Shown: positions 26,326-40,260, numbered from the stretch's first letter. The stretch is 64,000 nucleotides of DNA from Pempheris klunzingeri (GCF_042242105.1 NC_092024.1:9123501-9187500); one strand, 5' to 3'. Numbers and translations are program-made. Notes: generated by a model not told the origin, from the letters alone.

Positions 26326-27874
26326 CTCATATTTACTTGTAGTTATACATCCACAAATAACCTATAGATTCGGAATCACTCAAAGGTTTATTATCATTGC
26401 TTTACATAGTGCTTATCTCAAATGACTACCTTATGTGCTGTTCATTGAGGAGTTAGCACTGGTCACTGTTATATAAACTGACAGGAACATGTACTGACCC
26501 GCTCTTTTCAACCTTAGGCCACACAAACACAAACCCAATAGTCTGCACCTTTTTGAGATAGCCACACATTATGTTTTTCTCAGACCCTCACAAATTCAGC
26601 TGCTTCCAACGACAATTTTTCTATATTAACAGGCCAAAAGAAAAGTCATGAAAAGTTAACTGTGTCTCCAAGACGGTAAAAAGAGGCAAAAACTTTACCC
26701 TGGAACAGAATGTCACTGTGAAATTCTGAGAAAGAAACCGGGGAGGTAGAGGCTGTGGGTTGTTGTCTTTTGTTGAAATGATTGCTTGAAATACGAAAGA
26801 CAGATTCAGTGCCGGTGTGTGTTGTGCCTTTGTTATTGGTAGATGCCAGTGAAGAAAGATGAATCTAGAGCTCTTCTTCCTGTAAGACACTGACTTTCAT
26901 GCCAAGTTTGGCTGCTGCTGCACCGCCGCGTATCACAGCTCTGAAGCACTGAAGTCACAGCAAAAACAAAACATGATCGAAGCAGGAGCTCCTGGGAGAG
27001 ACTCTAGAGAACAGTGTGGACTAAGTGAAAATCCTGTAGCATTTGGACTGATGCTTTATATGCATGTCACACTCCCCCAAACAAATGACATGGAGGGAGT
27101 TCACGCCAGGTGAGTGCCATTGGCTGCAGAGCACGCACTTGTCTTAGCAGTTTAGAAAAGCAAATCTCAGTACAGCTTGCTAGTTGCTAAATGATGCAGG
27201 AACACAGCTTTAGGGAGGAGGAACAATTCTGCTGAATGCATTTTAATCCTGCAGCCCTCATTCAGCATCTTTCCTATATTTGTAAAACAGAACGTAGCTT
27301 ATAATGATGGCTCGAGGATGGCACTCTCTCCCTCTGGTGCACTCCTCCATTGCAGTTGCGATGTCAGGAGTCGGCTTGGTGCCATTCTGAGGCTAATGAC
27401 ATTGTTTAATTCTAAGATAAAAGTTGAAAATGTCGTCTGCACGGTATGTCACATTCTTCGGAGTCCACCCTTTTAAAGTAAAGTGACAAAGTTGAGCTCA
27501 ACTGTGAAAGCAGAATGAAAATGAAAGATGCGTTTTCTAGTAGGTACAAAAAGGATTTTTGCCTCTGGAGACTGTTTTTCAAATACAAAAATGTGTATTT
27601 TTATCCAAGATTCAGTTCAAACACACTAGAGAGTGTACACAGCAGACAGCTGTTTTCATTGAAAAGGCTCTTATTCACCACCTGCTCAGCACCAAACAGC
27701 AGGCAGACAAAAGTTAGCAGCTAGCCTCTGAACATAGGGGAGCGTTTAGCAGTCAAAGAGCCAGAGAAAGCACAAATGAGAGTGATAATTTGACTTACAT
27801 TGCATTAAGAAATATAATGACACACAACTTCATAAGGTATGTCAATAATATGTTTACAGCTCCTGGGCCGAAAA

Positions 27875-27923
27875 TACTACTACTACTAATACTACTACTA
27901 CTACTTATAATAATAATAATAAT
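27875..27923. repeat. Compound triplet microsatellite
   Basis: (ACT)n units are followed by (ATA)n units, with single-base interruptions. Confidence 0.9.
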
Positions 27924-28509
27924 GCATCTTTAAAATAGGATTCTATTCTAAGTTGAGTTGTCCACAAGTGGAAATGCCAGTACTTCAGACAGGGAAAAGT
28001 CAAGATTTTAATTTATAGGTTCCACATGGACAAGACATATTAATTTGAATTTAATATAGAAGAATACAAAAAACAGTCTCTGCTGGAACTAATATTCTAC
28101 TAAAGACAACTGGGAAATCACGAATAAATTAAGTTTAAAACTCATTAATCATGTCTGGTCTCCTCAAGCAGTGGAAGTGAACGTCTTTTCCAGAATCCTC
28201 AGCACTGAACTGGGTGTGCATGCTGCGTTGGCTGCTTCCAGCCCGTGTCTGCGGCTTCACTTTAGTCACTCAGACGTTCAATGTCAGGCAGCCAAAAGAG
28301 GATAGAAAAGAATTTTCCGAGCGATTCTCCCACAGAGGATCCAAGACGGGAGCTAAGATTCACATTTCCAAATGCCAAGACGTGATTATTTTTATTGCAA
28401 ATGACAGCAGGAAAAAGTAGGCTGCAATTTTGTACAGTTTGATGCATTAGGGTTTCAAAATTGTTTCCCCACCTTGAATATGATAAATATTTAATGCCAG
28501 TATAAATAT

Positions 28510-28735
28510 AAATGTGTATGCTGAGCAGTGATATTTTCAAACTTGAATTACAGTACATCAGCTGGCCCCTTTTTAGAAAATGAGCACTTGATTTTAATTA
28601 ATTCCATAATGGTCACTAAACTTGTAAACAATGTAGCAAAGGAAACCTACAGACCTTTAATTACTTGTCATTTTCTCTGTGGTGAAATACAGTATGTGAC
28701 ATCTGCCTCAGACTGCCTGATCAGATAAGAAAAGT
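28510..28735. promoter_or_regulatory. Candidate conserved non-coding element
   Basis: A 225-base repeat-free segment contains TTTTAATTAATTCC, CCTTTAATTACTTGTC and a terminal CTGATCAGATAAG (GATA-like). The six-frame reading gives no plausible exon. Conservation is untested. Confidence 0.18.
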
Positions 28736-29236
28736 AGTTCATCAAGAACTAAGCCAACCTCTAAAATAACAGATTTGTTTGATTTTTTTCCCTTCACCCT
28801 TGAATGCATTGTCATAAAACAGGATTTTCTTTGTGTTGTATCTCGTTTTACACAATCACTTCATTAATATCCGCCGTGGACTGAACACTGATGAGGCAAA
28901 TGATTATTCTCACTGGTACTGTTCATAATTAATGTTGCTCGTCAGTATGGATCTGCTGGAAAACAGTAACCACGGACAGCCTGTAGGGGAAGTGAGGTGA
29001 TTTATAAGTGCTGCCAAACCTTAACCGCTTATAGTTAAAGGAGCGTCCCACCAATTTTACACATATATGTCAGTATACTTATTGTGAAGAATGCTTGTAA
29101 GTTTGTGGAAACACTCCTAGTCTGATACTGCCTGAAGTCTGGGTCAGGGTTATCTTGGGTTTAAAGTTGGCTTGAGTTTGAAATTACAAATTTATAAGAG
29201 AAAGTATTGCAGCCTAGAGGTGAGGAGTGTGAAAAC

Positions 29237-29273
<37 letters not shown>
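29237..29273. repeat. GT microsatellite
   Basis: Pure (GT)n run of about 18 units. Confidence 0.9.
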
Positions 29274-29275
<2 letters not shown>

Positions 29276-32154
29276 CCAGGCAGGAAGGGTCAGGTGACAG
29301 ATGCTATTGAATAGCATTATGGGAAGTAGGATCCAGTCCTTAGCCTGACCCATACTAGCGGCTAAAAGTCAGGATATCTTGGCTTCTTCTCGACCATCCT
29401 TTTCTGTCTCATCTAAGCAGCAGTTTGCTCATGTAACATTCCCCTGGGTATTTAATATGATACAGTCTACTCTTCTCCTCCACCTTATGTGTGTGTGTGT
29501 GTGAGTGTGTGTTTTTCTGCCTCCTCCATCCACTATTCAGAAGATGATTCGGCACCAGGATCAGAATTTATTTTGGCTCCCAGTTCTTTTCTTCCCCACT
29601 TGTGCATCCCAAGCACATCCCTTCCTCTTAAAGAGAGCAAGCAGAGGAGGAAGTGAAGGAGAGCGATGGTGCCCTGTAGGAGGGAGGGGGGTTGACTGAT
29701 GATCCATCCCTGCTACACAGTTGGTTGTCAGTGTATAAATGGCCTCAGCCTCACAGCCATTCAATCTAAACTATAGGGAGCAGGCTGGAGCTTGTTCCAA
29801 CTCTTAATGTCGCGCAGTTGCACATGTCTGGTTTTAACGGAATCCGAGTGACGGATGTCGTCAGAGATCAACTCGGCTGGGTGATAGTGAACCTATATTA
29901 CATTCCCCATTCTTTGTTTTGACACATGTAAATATGGTTTATATCATAACTCGTAATGCATAACGCAGGTACCTGCCAACCGCTTTGTGAAATGTCCTCT
30001 TGGATTCTTTTGAAGGCTGTGACAGCGTGCGGCATCACCTCCACTCGCGTAGCCGTCAGTGAATCAAGACTCGTGCAGGTGACGCTTTGTTTCTTTTTGA
30101 AAAGAAATACAGAGACAAGTCAAGTGTTTGTTATTACAGACAGCACGTATTCCATTGGCTCTATGGGCATCCACATCTCCCAGTGAAGAAGCAGAATTAC
30201 TGATATTCCCTTCTATTTGTGACGTCGCCGCTCTGCACGCCTCGTTTATTGAAGTCAAATCTTCTCTGATAGGCTCAATGCTTGTCTACAGATAAGCAGG
30301 TCTGAAAGACAGTTACGTGACAGAAGAGGCACCATGGGAGGAGGCTTTGGTTTGAAACCAAATGAGAGAAAAAAAAGAAGGGACAATAGGCGGGGGGCTG
30401 GAGGGGTGGTGCACGGGGCTCATTATAACTATAGAAATGGTCTAGGCTTTAAAAGATGGATGCACATGACAAATCAAAAGCAAGCATGTGAGTGTCTCAG
30501 CTATAGGAGCTCAGACAGAACTGGGGAAATGTAACAGTCAGACAGAGACAGGTAAGGAATACATCTGCATGTATATTGCCACGCGTTCATACGTTCAGTT
30601 GTGCAAACCTAAAATGCACTTTTGCATTGACCCCTGCTGATGCTTTCCTCTACTTTTCTCCCAACTAGAATTTTGTTGGCAGATATCTCAGTCCTCAAAG
30701 GAAGCACATCCAGGGCAGATGTCATCAGGTCATGACGCTCGCTCTGGATTACCCACGGTGACTGGTGTCATGTTTGTCTCTCACATCCCAAGTCTTGCCA
30801 CATCAGACTCTCCTACATCGGCGGCATGCGGTAGGGGGGGTTGCCATAGCAACAGCTCACCCCCCCCCCCATCTGTGCAATCTGATCTTGTTTATCGAGT
30901 TCTTCTCGTCGGAGCAGCTGCATGGAAACAACCCTTGACGCCTCGCGACCTAAGGAACAGCGTCAGATCTCAACGGAGAATTGATCACAAAAGGAATAAA
31001 AATGCAGCTTCTCACGAATCCCCAAGAAACTCCAGCCGGTGTGTTAATCAGCCATTCATGTGGAGAGTCAGTGCGGCCCGTACCTATTGTGGGGCCACAC
31101 ACACTCTCTCATGCAGTTCTTTGTGGTTCAAGTAGATATCCACTTTTTCTATCTTTCACCACAGACAGGGTAATTATTTTGCCAAGCACCATTAACACAC
31201 CTGGCGATAGCACCTCCTCCACAGTTTAAAGATCAATTAAGATAATATATGATAATGACAAGACGCCTTTATGTAACAATGACAAAGTATAATACACACA
31301 ACCAAGTGCGAAGACATTGGAACATTACACTCACATATCATCCTAAGCCACGTGTATTAATATGCTGTACTATACCACCCTCCACTCTTCTAGGGAGGCT
31401 TCCCACAAGATTCAGCAACCTGGCTGCAGGGATTTGCTCCCATTAAAGTCACAAGCGAGGTCGGGCACTGATGTGGTTTGATAAGGTCCGGCCCGCAGTC
31501 GGTGGTCCAGCTCATTCCAAAGGGGTTGAGGTCAGGGCTCGGTGCAGGTTAGTGAAATTCTTCCACATCAAACAAGGACAACCAAAGGAGAACTGAAACA
31601 CTGACAGGAGAGGATCTTCCCTCCCCAAAGTGTTGCCTCAAAGTTGGAAGCACAGCACTGTATTAAAAATTGGCTCTCAACCTGTTTTTTTCCCTCAGTT
31701 TGGTCCCTTTCTCCTTATTTTCATTGTGTCCCATTTGTATTCCTGTCACTTGGGGTAGCATAAGCTGGATGTTTCAACCATTTATTCATTATTTTTATCT
31801 TTTTATTTTGGATTAATTCTGTTTGCTTGCTAGTTTTCAGATATTCTCAACCGAAATGTATTTGAAAATAAAGCTTAATTGAAACTAAAGGTTAATTATT
31901 GAGTTCCTCTTAAACACGCATAACTAGATATATAAGTCACACATTCTGTCTTTGTATTTTATATTAGAATCATCTGTTTTTTTTATCATGCTTTGTTAAA
32001 TTCAGAAGTAGCTCTTGGCACACACATGCTCCTGGTTTGGAATCCATGATGTAACAAAGCATTGTATGCTTTAGCACTAAGATTTATCATGACTAGAAAT
32101 AAGAGACAAAGCGTGGACTCCAGAGAGTTTTGATTGTTTATAGTACTATATTGC

Positions 32155-32262
32155 CTCTCCCCTAGTGCATGCTGGGATAGGCTCAGCCTCTTGCAGTCCT
32201 GCAAAGGAAAAGTCCCAGAAAAGAAAAGGATGGATGGGTGGATGGATGGATGGATGGATTGC
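32155..32262 (+). repeat. Fish repeat tail with a GGAT microsatellite
   Basis: CCCTAGTGCATGCTGGGATA then GGCTCAGCCTC, followed by GGAAAAGTCC and an expanded GGAT/GATG tract (32228-32259), is the usual 3' end of a dispersed element found throughout fish genomes. Confidence 0.55.
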
Positions 32263-33504
32263 ATCACGTGATCCACAGACAGTTCCATCTCAATATCTTT
32301 GGTGAGGCTGATTTATGTCAACTGGAACAAACTGTTGGAGTTAAAACACAGACTGTGACTGAGCAGCTGGGACACAAATGTGCTGAAATGTATCCAATAG
32401 CTGCCTTTGATTTTTACTGTAATAAATCTGAAACTATTGAGCATTGAATGCACCATAGATTATATCATCAATGAATCTGAGTTATCTTCTAAATGTGTTT
32501 ATCCTGAGTCTTTGAAACAAAAGAGGTTTTCAAAGTGATAGTAATTGCCACATCATTGGCTCGAATTATTGGTGTGAAAACCTCCATTTTACTTGTTGAA
32601 TATTTTAAATGCGTCTTTCATGACATTCAGTGCCATTCAGGTCTGTCTTTGTGTTCACCTGAACGCAAACAAAAATTAGTTTGTGCGAGCGGTGGGCCTC
32701 TCCTCTAGTAGAAGGACTGAATTCATTATAGGAAAGATAGGGTTTTAATAGAAAATCATAATACAAGTGTCGAGGGCATAGGGAGTTAGCTGAGGTTAAT
32801 TTCCTTCTCTCCTCCCTCTCTGGCAGCAAAACGCTATCTCGGCTCACACATTTAAAAGGAGGAGTAATTGAATCATTTGTGTAGGAAAGGCATTTGAAGG
32901 CCACAGATTTTAAAACCAAAGACCACAAAGATGGAACTTCTCAGTGATACGGGGCTAAAATGACCAGAGTTAATTGACCTCAAGTAATTATGATTATTTT
33001 TTTTGCATAAAGGGAATGCAGGTTTGCATGCAGCATACAAACACCTAAAGTGATATACCTTAGTGATGAAAGAAAGAGTGTTGATCGTGTTGCTTTTTCA
33101 TCTCAACTGGACCTGACTGACTTCCAGTGATAACACAAAGAATATTCTGGGGTTAAATGGGCACTCAGACAATGAAGCAGCACATCTAAGATAACCTCAG
33201 GATGATGGTAAAACAAAGTGTCTCTGGGGCCTCTCGCAGTCAGAATCAAAATGTACCCACAGTAAAGTTCACAGCTCATCACTGAAGTCTTGCTCCTGGT
33301 CATCATTATTGAGGGCCCCTGATAGCTGAGCAGAAATAATGAATGTCAATTCCACTGTCCTTATCTTTTTCTAGGGTATCACTCCCAACTTCATAGACTC
33401 GTTTTAAACCTGAGATGTATTTCCTTTGCAATCACATTTAAGGCAGCCCGTTTAAAGCAAAGCCCTGGAAAATGCTCTTGACATTGTTTCAAGCATATGC
33501 AGAT

Positions 33505-33813
33505 TTTTTACATTGTGGAAAATACACTCATTCGATTTCTTGCCAAGACTTGAGAGAAAGAGAGAGAGAGAGAGAGAGATGATGATACGATAGCACTCTT
33601 ATGTCTTTATGGTAAATGTGAGGGGAAGCCTGGCTCTGTCAGAAAGCAACAAAAGCTCTTACCAGCACATCTGCAGCTCATTTACCACTTTATATGTTGT
33701 CTGTTTCGACAAAAAAAACCAAAACAAGTTGTGGTTTTACAATTTGTGGATTAGCTTTTCCAGTCTTTATGCTAAGCTACACTAGCCAGCTGCTGATGGT
33801 AGCTGTATACTGT
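33505..33813 (+). mobile_element. Internal copy of the same small transposon family
   Basis: Family phrases appear in order: GGAAAATACACTCATTCGAT, TTCTTGCCAAGACTTGAGAG, CACTCTTATGTCTTTATGG, then after an insertion GTGGTTTTACAATTTGTGG and CTTTTCCAGTCTTTATGCTA followed by AGCTACACTAGCCAGCTGCT. A GA microsatellite (33552-33580) has expanded inside it. Both terminal repeats are too diverged or lost. Confidence 0.55.
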
Positions 33814-34378
33814 GATGCAGAAACACATAACATTTGGTGGATTACTTTTCTCACAGACTACAACTACATATGCAGTAATTATATTACAGCTTACAAGTAA
33901 AACATTTTGCGTGTCGGCATGATCACTGTCACAACAGGACTTTGAGAGCTCATTGATGTAAGTTTGAGTAATATGTAAAAAGCAAAGAACCGTCCACACC
34001 AAGCAAAATAACAGCAACCACGACTATAAATACATCATTTTAAAAGTTGTCCACACCACAGCTGTAACAACACAACACTGGTGAATAATTTCAATGACTT
34101 TCAGAGCGATTTGATGAATGACAGAAACACTGCCAACCAATTAAAATCCATCCAATTTACAGGTTGTCACGTTCAACATGGCAGGTGACATTTGCAAACC
34201 CGCCTGTTTGATAATACGAACCTGCGTATGTGCACATGAATGTGCCACAGTCTAGGTTGTCACGGTAACAGATACCCCAGGCTGGAGGACCTGGAGCTGG
34301 ACTCTGATCCCTCTCTGGACAAGCGAGCCCGGTCACATCCACACACACAGAAAACACACACATTTATCACACGACGTG

Positions 34379-34402
34379 GTCAAAAGTATGTGGACACCTG
34401 AA
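34379..34402 (+). repeat. Terminal fragment resembling a fish DNA transposon
   Basis: The string GTCAAAAGTATGTGGACACC is a terminal phrase of widespread fish DNA transposons. No partner terminus or transposase sequence is evident nearby, so this is a short relic at most. Confidence 0.3.
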
Positions 34403-37400
34403 CCTGGCAGCCACCCGTCATCCTTCCATCCGTCTGTCTGTTTGTCTCTCTGTCTGACCACTTCCTGACATTTTATTACTACTATCATTCTCACTTAGGC
34501 TACAGCAATAATTTTTTGATGATAAAATGAATCATTAGTTGCCTTTATTGACTGTGTCTCAGCCTGCCGACACAGCTGGACCACGTTGCGCATGCTTGGC
34601 ACCGCTGTTTACAGACCGTTATCATTCATCACTGCGGATTCTCACATCGTTATTGTTATAGGTACCATTACAGTTCTCTTTCTGGTGAGGCAAGAGAGCC
34701 AACAAGCATATACCTTAAGTTTTGAACTGTTTCTTTAAATTCTGTGTCCTTTCAGTACAGGCAGTGTCCTTCCCATTGCTCCAGTGCTTGAAATAGTGCA
34801 GCAAACAGACAATATTTATTAACTGAGTTTTCAGCCAGTGAGAAATATTTCCTTTGAATGAGTTTCTCAGAATGCCAAGGAGTTGCTACAGTATGTTTCC
34901 TGAAAGCACTCCGAGCAGACAATGAAGTTTGTCTCAACGTCAGCAATATGAACTACAATATGAAATAACACAAAAGGGACACAGCTGAAGTGTGATTCAT
35001 CTGTAAAGGGAGGGAGAAGACAGCAAGGTTAACTAGACAAACCACGGACCATTTGTTACGGTTTATTGCTGTCAAGAAACAGTCTGCCAAAAATCAGCGA
35101 GATGAGAGGAAAAGCTCAAGTTTAGAAAGTAAAAGCAAAGAGGGAATTGCATGAAATAATGATGTGAAAAAGAGCTCAGCTTCAAGTTAAAAACACACAA
35201 CAGCGGCCTAGGATGTGCTTCCACGTACCACCTGACAAAGTGAACTGAAACAGAGCCGAGCTCTCAGTGTGAGCTCGCTTGATTCCTCCATTCTTGTATG
35301 TGACAATAATTAGCAGCGAAAGAAAGCATCTCGAAACGCAGCGAAGAGGAAGACGTTCCAAAGAATCTGTGAAGTTGGACAAGAATGTTTGTCTCCAAAT
35401 ATGAAAAGTGATTTGATGACTAAGTTGGAGTGGGAGGAAATAATAAGCAGAAGGAGTTTGAGGAGGAGGAGTGTCGCTTCACAGGTATAGGCTACACAGT
35501 TAAGTTGGCATATTAAACATGCTGCATTTTTTTAAAAAAAGTATTACAGACACTCTTATGCTGGAGTTTGGCCTTGTTATTGGAAACAAACCTGATTATT
35601 TACCTCGAACGGTGCTCTGGGGGGATTTTCCAGAGAGGTTTGGTCACCATTTCATCTCTATTCCAACATCACCTCAAGCAAGTAAACAAACCTCATCTCT
35701 GCCAGGTATTCCTCTGCACATCTACATTCAGTTCGGTTTTTGGAGGGAATACCAACAAGTAACCATCATGATTGAATGGTGTCACATATATCAAAAAAAG
35801 CCAGCGCAGCATCTTCCTGTCAGCAGTTGCTGCTTGCTCTCAGTTTTGCAGTTTTGCATCTCCACAGTGTTTTGACACTTTTGGAGAATGTGCAAGCGAA
35901 TAGCAGACGGGAATGGGATGGTGTCATATCCGTATCAACAGGCTGACACAGAGGATTCATCAAAGTGTCACAGCATCGCAACTGCCGTGTGGTAAAGCGG
36001 ATGTGGGCTCATGACAGTGTGCCAGACTTTAAGCAGAAGCTTTCCAGGAACGGGCCACGAGGCTGAAGGTGAAACAACCCAGGGACTCCTATTTTTTCTG
36101 GGACAGTTCCTGGACAGTTGTGGTTTGAGGATACAGAGTGTGGGCCATGAAAAATACCCCACTGCAGCTTTCCAGACACGCAGGTACATTAGCAGTGATG
36201 AATGCCATTTTCCTGAGCTCTTTGCATATGTGCTAATGGTGAATTTCCAGAGGGTTTTCAAACTGCGAGGCACGTCTCCCACTGGGGTGCAGGAAAGCAT
36301 TGCAAGAGGGGAGAGGGAAGGGAAGGGAAGGGCGGTGGGTGCAAGGCAAAGATACTGAGTAAGGTGAAAGGGACAGGTGTATGCCTGTGTTCTGATTTGG
36401 CCTACTTATCAACACGGAGAGCAGTTGCAGAGGCAGCAGCGCCTGTGACACACAGCTGATGGAGGCAATTTAAGTACTTTAAAACCCTTAGCGCCTGATT
36501 GCAGCAATTTGCGTCAAAAATTGCACTCCTTCTGAGTCATAACACAGACAAAGCTGAGCAAACAGAGATGATACACATGTTTTCCGATTCGGCGTGACTC
36601 ACGCTTTGCGAGGATGTCATTACCTACAATGTCCACCGTGAATAAATTTCCATAAGTCCGCCTAGAAATCATAGAAAAATGATGCTCCTTTGCTTCAATA
36701 TCAAAGCAATCCAGTGATGGCTGTCTGTAAATACTTGAATACATTGCAAATATGAACATGAAAAGTTTGAGCGTGATTATCGCCCCAATAGAAGACAAAG
36801 AGAGAGAGAATACGAGTGTCAAAATCCATTAACATTAACTTTTTTCATGTGCTTTTTTTTTATTCTTTCTTTTGTTTGGGGGACAGTGGGATCTGAAACA
36901 AAACAGAACACAAACAATCTTTTTCTTTTTGTATAAAGATGATTGCAAGAGCACACAAGCAGTAATGTGGCTGTTACCCATGCTATGGCAATTCGAATTT
37001 GAGACAGTTTAATGAGTAAGAACAATAAGAGCTTGTACTGCACACTAATATTGTGCAGGGGGGGGATTGAAGGCTTCTTTACAATATCAATGCCATCTCC
37101 TAAAGTGCTTTCAGCGCCTGCTGTAAATACATTACCGGCAGCCATATCAATTGTGGTGGAATGGAATGAGAAAATGGTGGTGCTATTTTTGTGCTTTTGC
37201 TGTCAGCTTTGTGCACAGTGCCCTAATTGGTTACCTTTGTGCTGGAAAGGCAGATGTGAGAAAACATCTACCTTAACAACTGGCTGCCATGACTGACAAG
37301 CAATTAAGAATTGCTTACTGTTTTTTTTAGGTGCACCTTTCAGTAAAATGAAATGCATACCGAGATGGAAAAATGGACATCACAGCGGGGAAAATCCTGT

Positions 37401-37425
37401 AAAAGTGACAGGCCTGCAGAAATAT

Positions 37426-37478
37426 CTGTAATGTCACATCATACCAATGGGCTTCAATGGTTTGGTGTGACATTACAG
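37426..37478. repeat. Near-perfect 21-bp hairpin
   Basis: The left arm 37426-37446 (starting CTGTAATGTCACA) and the right arm 37458-37478 (ending TGTGACATTACAG) pair at 19 of 21 positions around an 11-base loop. One of the two exceptions would be a G-U wobble in a plus-strand RNA. Pairing does not extend outward. Confidence 0.85.
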
Positions 37479-38399
37479 GTTTGGTTTCTTAGATGCATCT
37501 CAAACATTCAGATTCAGCGCAACAACGAGCTAATTATAGCCCACGTGTTGAGGAAATGTATCCATTTGGTAGCATCTTCACTTCGCTACTCTGCAGCATC
37601 CTGATGCCATAAAGCTGCTGCTCGCTCTGAAGGCTTGGGAGTGCCCGGGTCTCTGTGGTAACTGGGAGAATGCTAAATCCTGCATTTGAAGAGGAGGCCG
37701 CAGTCCAGCCTCAGTTTGTGTGCAGCACAACACTGCTCTCCGATGGAATATTGATGAACTGCTGCTAAACCAGACTAATGTGCAGAAATGTGTCATTTCC
37801 CAAAAAAAAAAAACAATATCGCTCCCAGTAAAATAGATGAGCTTTAGAGTGGCTCCATTTCCAGAATTGACTTAATTGTATAAAGATGAGAGCTACATTA
37901 CAGAGGGCTCCATGGACAGGACAGTGGAATGGTCTTTTTTTGCCCTGGGCGTTCCACAGTGAGTCCTGCCTCCCTACAAGCTCTACTAATCACATACTAT
38001 GACGGGTGCGTGGCTGAGGTTACTGGTCAGGTCCTGCCAATGACTGTGGGCCATGTTCAAGGTCTATCTGGAAGGTTTAACCACGGGAAAATAAGGCTCG
38101 TGGGAAAACTGTTCTGGACATTAACATGCTTTCTACATACTACAACGAGAATCTCAAATGAAGCGTTTAGAGGTTTGGTGTCATGCTCAGCTGCATCTAA
38201 GGAAGTCTTCTTCTTCTTCTGTCTGTGTCTGGTGCTGTGGCTCTCAACCCTGCTCCTTAAAACAAAGCTTTGCCCACTTGTGACCCCCCCACTATGTGTG
38301 ACCACAGACTGACCTTTTCTTTTCCCGACTGTGTGATCTTAATACTTCTCGGTTAGTAACATTTTCCAGCAATTCAAAAACGCACATTATTTCATTTCA

Positions 38400-38550
38400 G
38401 TAACAAGTAGCTGCAGCTGTCATGTAAAAATGTCCTCTCTAAAATCCAGTGAAGTAGAATTACAATTAAAGTACCATTAAATAGAAATACTCAAGTAAAG
38501 TACTAGTACCTCAGTATTGTACTTAGTTATTTCCACCATTAGTGGTGCAC
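38400..38550 (+). repeat. Fragment of the 'acttgagtaaag' teleost repeat, best copy
   Basis: The sequence TACTCAAGTAAAGTACTAGT then ACCTCAGTATTGTACTTAGT and TATTTCCACCATTAGTGG carries the diagnostic phrase and the TTTCCACC end. Copies or pieces also occur near 14600-14735, 39690-39790 and 63255-63345. Confidence 0.55.
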
Positions 38551-38579
38551 GCTCATGTATTCATGATGTGACAAAGTTG

Positions 38580-39420
38580 ACCTTCATAGAGCCTCATTAG
38601 TTGACTCTTGTGGGTTTAATTTGTAACTCCTAATTATGCTTTTGGCCATTCTCCAAACTAAAAGTGAGGCAGAGAGAATTCCAAGTGGACAAGGCTGTAA
38701 GAATGCTTGTTTCATTTTACATTTTTCAGTCAGATCACCCAGGAGAAAATATCCATTGATATATTCAGACCGAGACTGTGACGGCGCGCAGTCAGCCCTC
38801 TCATCTCTGGGGTGCAGTAAAATGGCTGTAACAGTGGCATGTATAGCACGGGACCCTTTGTTCCTGTCACATCCCATGTGTCGGGCAATTCATCTTCCCG
38901 TTGCTACGATCATCTGGGCTCATAATTCATTATTTGTCTCCGCTCCAGATGTACAGTATCTCTTACGTGATTACAATAAATAGAATTCTGAGAATTCCTG
39001 TGGTGACATTACTTCATAGGCTGAGTGCCACATTTGCACTTTAAGTGTGATTTGTTCAAAAATAGACAAGCGGCACCCTGAAGGACCATCCCGGCTCATT
39101 GTGTAGAAATTAAACGTATTCCTCATTCTGCTCACAAACCCAAAACTCGACTTGAGAGATTAAATTCCATGCTAAATTAATGACTTTGCACGTAGGAAGG
39201 TAATTAATCATTTGTTGGAGTTTGGCTGAGTCCTTGTGTGCTCTTAGTGTGCTCTGGCAACCCAGGCTCAAAAACATCTTGACATTTTTGTAATTACACC
39301 TTTTCTCCTCGGCACAAAGCAACTCAGCAGCTGTTGACAAACTGAGGGGGTCACACTGCCACGGCACAGACATAAAAAGGCTGTGGGATTTAATCCCACC
39401 GGCCACAACAGTGACCATTA
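38580..39420. promoter_or_regulatory. Candidate conserved non-coding element block
   Basis: The stretch lacks clear repeats and carries many AT-rich transcription-factor-like cores (CTAATTATGC, GGTAATTAATCATTTG, GTAATTACACC). Open frames on either strand are incoherent, which argues against exons. The call rests on look alone. Confidence 0.2.
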
Positions 39421-40260
39421 AAAACGTTTCAGGCTAGAAAAATAGGTTTACTTCTTTAGAGCTTATACTTTTGCGTGTGATTATGTATGATCAGCTTGCG
39501 CTGAGGCAGTTTGAGCAGCGTCACCTCTTTAACCACAGCTCACCACAGCTGTTGATTTTTTGGGTGCACTTTGAGGCGAGGATGGAGTCATCAAAGCTCC
39601 ACAACAGAAGGTTATTAATCTGTTGTATGGGTTAAGTACTAGAAAGAAAGATATTTTAGAGATACGGTCATGAAAGCATCTATTATTGATATACTTTTAT
39701 GCTACTTTATATTTCTACTTCACCTTTTTCTCTGCTCAATTTATTTGACAGATATGGTTTCTAGTTGTTTTTCAGATTCTAAAATACAATGCCTTATTGA
39801 GGATTAAACCAGTGGTTTATGGCCTGTGGTCCTGTACTGAAAAGCAGTGGCACATTTTAGGTGCCTGAGTTGTAGTATTTACACTAAAGAGACACGTCAA
39901 AGTCTAAAAAAAGATCAGGAAAATACCCATATGGGTCATCTGGAAGGAAAGATTGGAGTTAAATGGTTAAGTGTGAGTATTTTTGTTGCCTTAAATGCAC
40001 AGTATCGGGCGTCCATCGTTGCCACGTCTGGCTCAGAATTTAGCTTTGTGCAGTGACTGCAGACTGTGATTAGATCCAGGTGACATTGCTTACAGTTATT
40101 AGCATCGACAAGAGCCTTTTCAATCATGAGTCTGGAATGCTGATTTTGTTTTCCAGCTCCTTCCAACAACCACCTGGGCCACACGACACTGCACATCAGA
40201 CACATCTGACAAACACAAGCGGCGGTGCAAAAAACCATAAATCAACTATAAATGCAGCTA

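Larger units (their letters stand above)
26326..33504. other. Gene-free stretch
   Basis: It contains microsatellites, a candidate non-coding element (28510-28735), a C-run near 30860, and the GGAT-tailed repeat at 32155-32262. Open frames such as 30719-31135 have no family resemblance and include homopolymer-driven residues. Confidence 0.5.
33814..38399. other. Gene-free stretch
   Basis: It contains a short transposon-end-like string (34379-34402), A/T homopolymers (36854, 37800) and the hairpin at 37426-37478. No exon candidate is supported. Confidence 0.45.

Noticed and set aside
30719..31135. 138-codon plus-strand open frame
   Set aside because: Includes residues from G and C homopolymers (near 30834 and 30860), has no recognisable domain, and is isolated in non-coding DNA.
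35519..35875. 118-codon plus-strand open frame
   Set aside because: Chance open frame with no similarity and no splice context.
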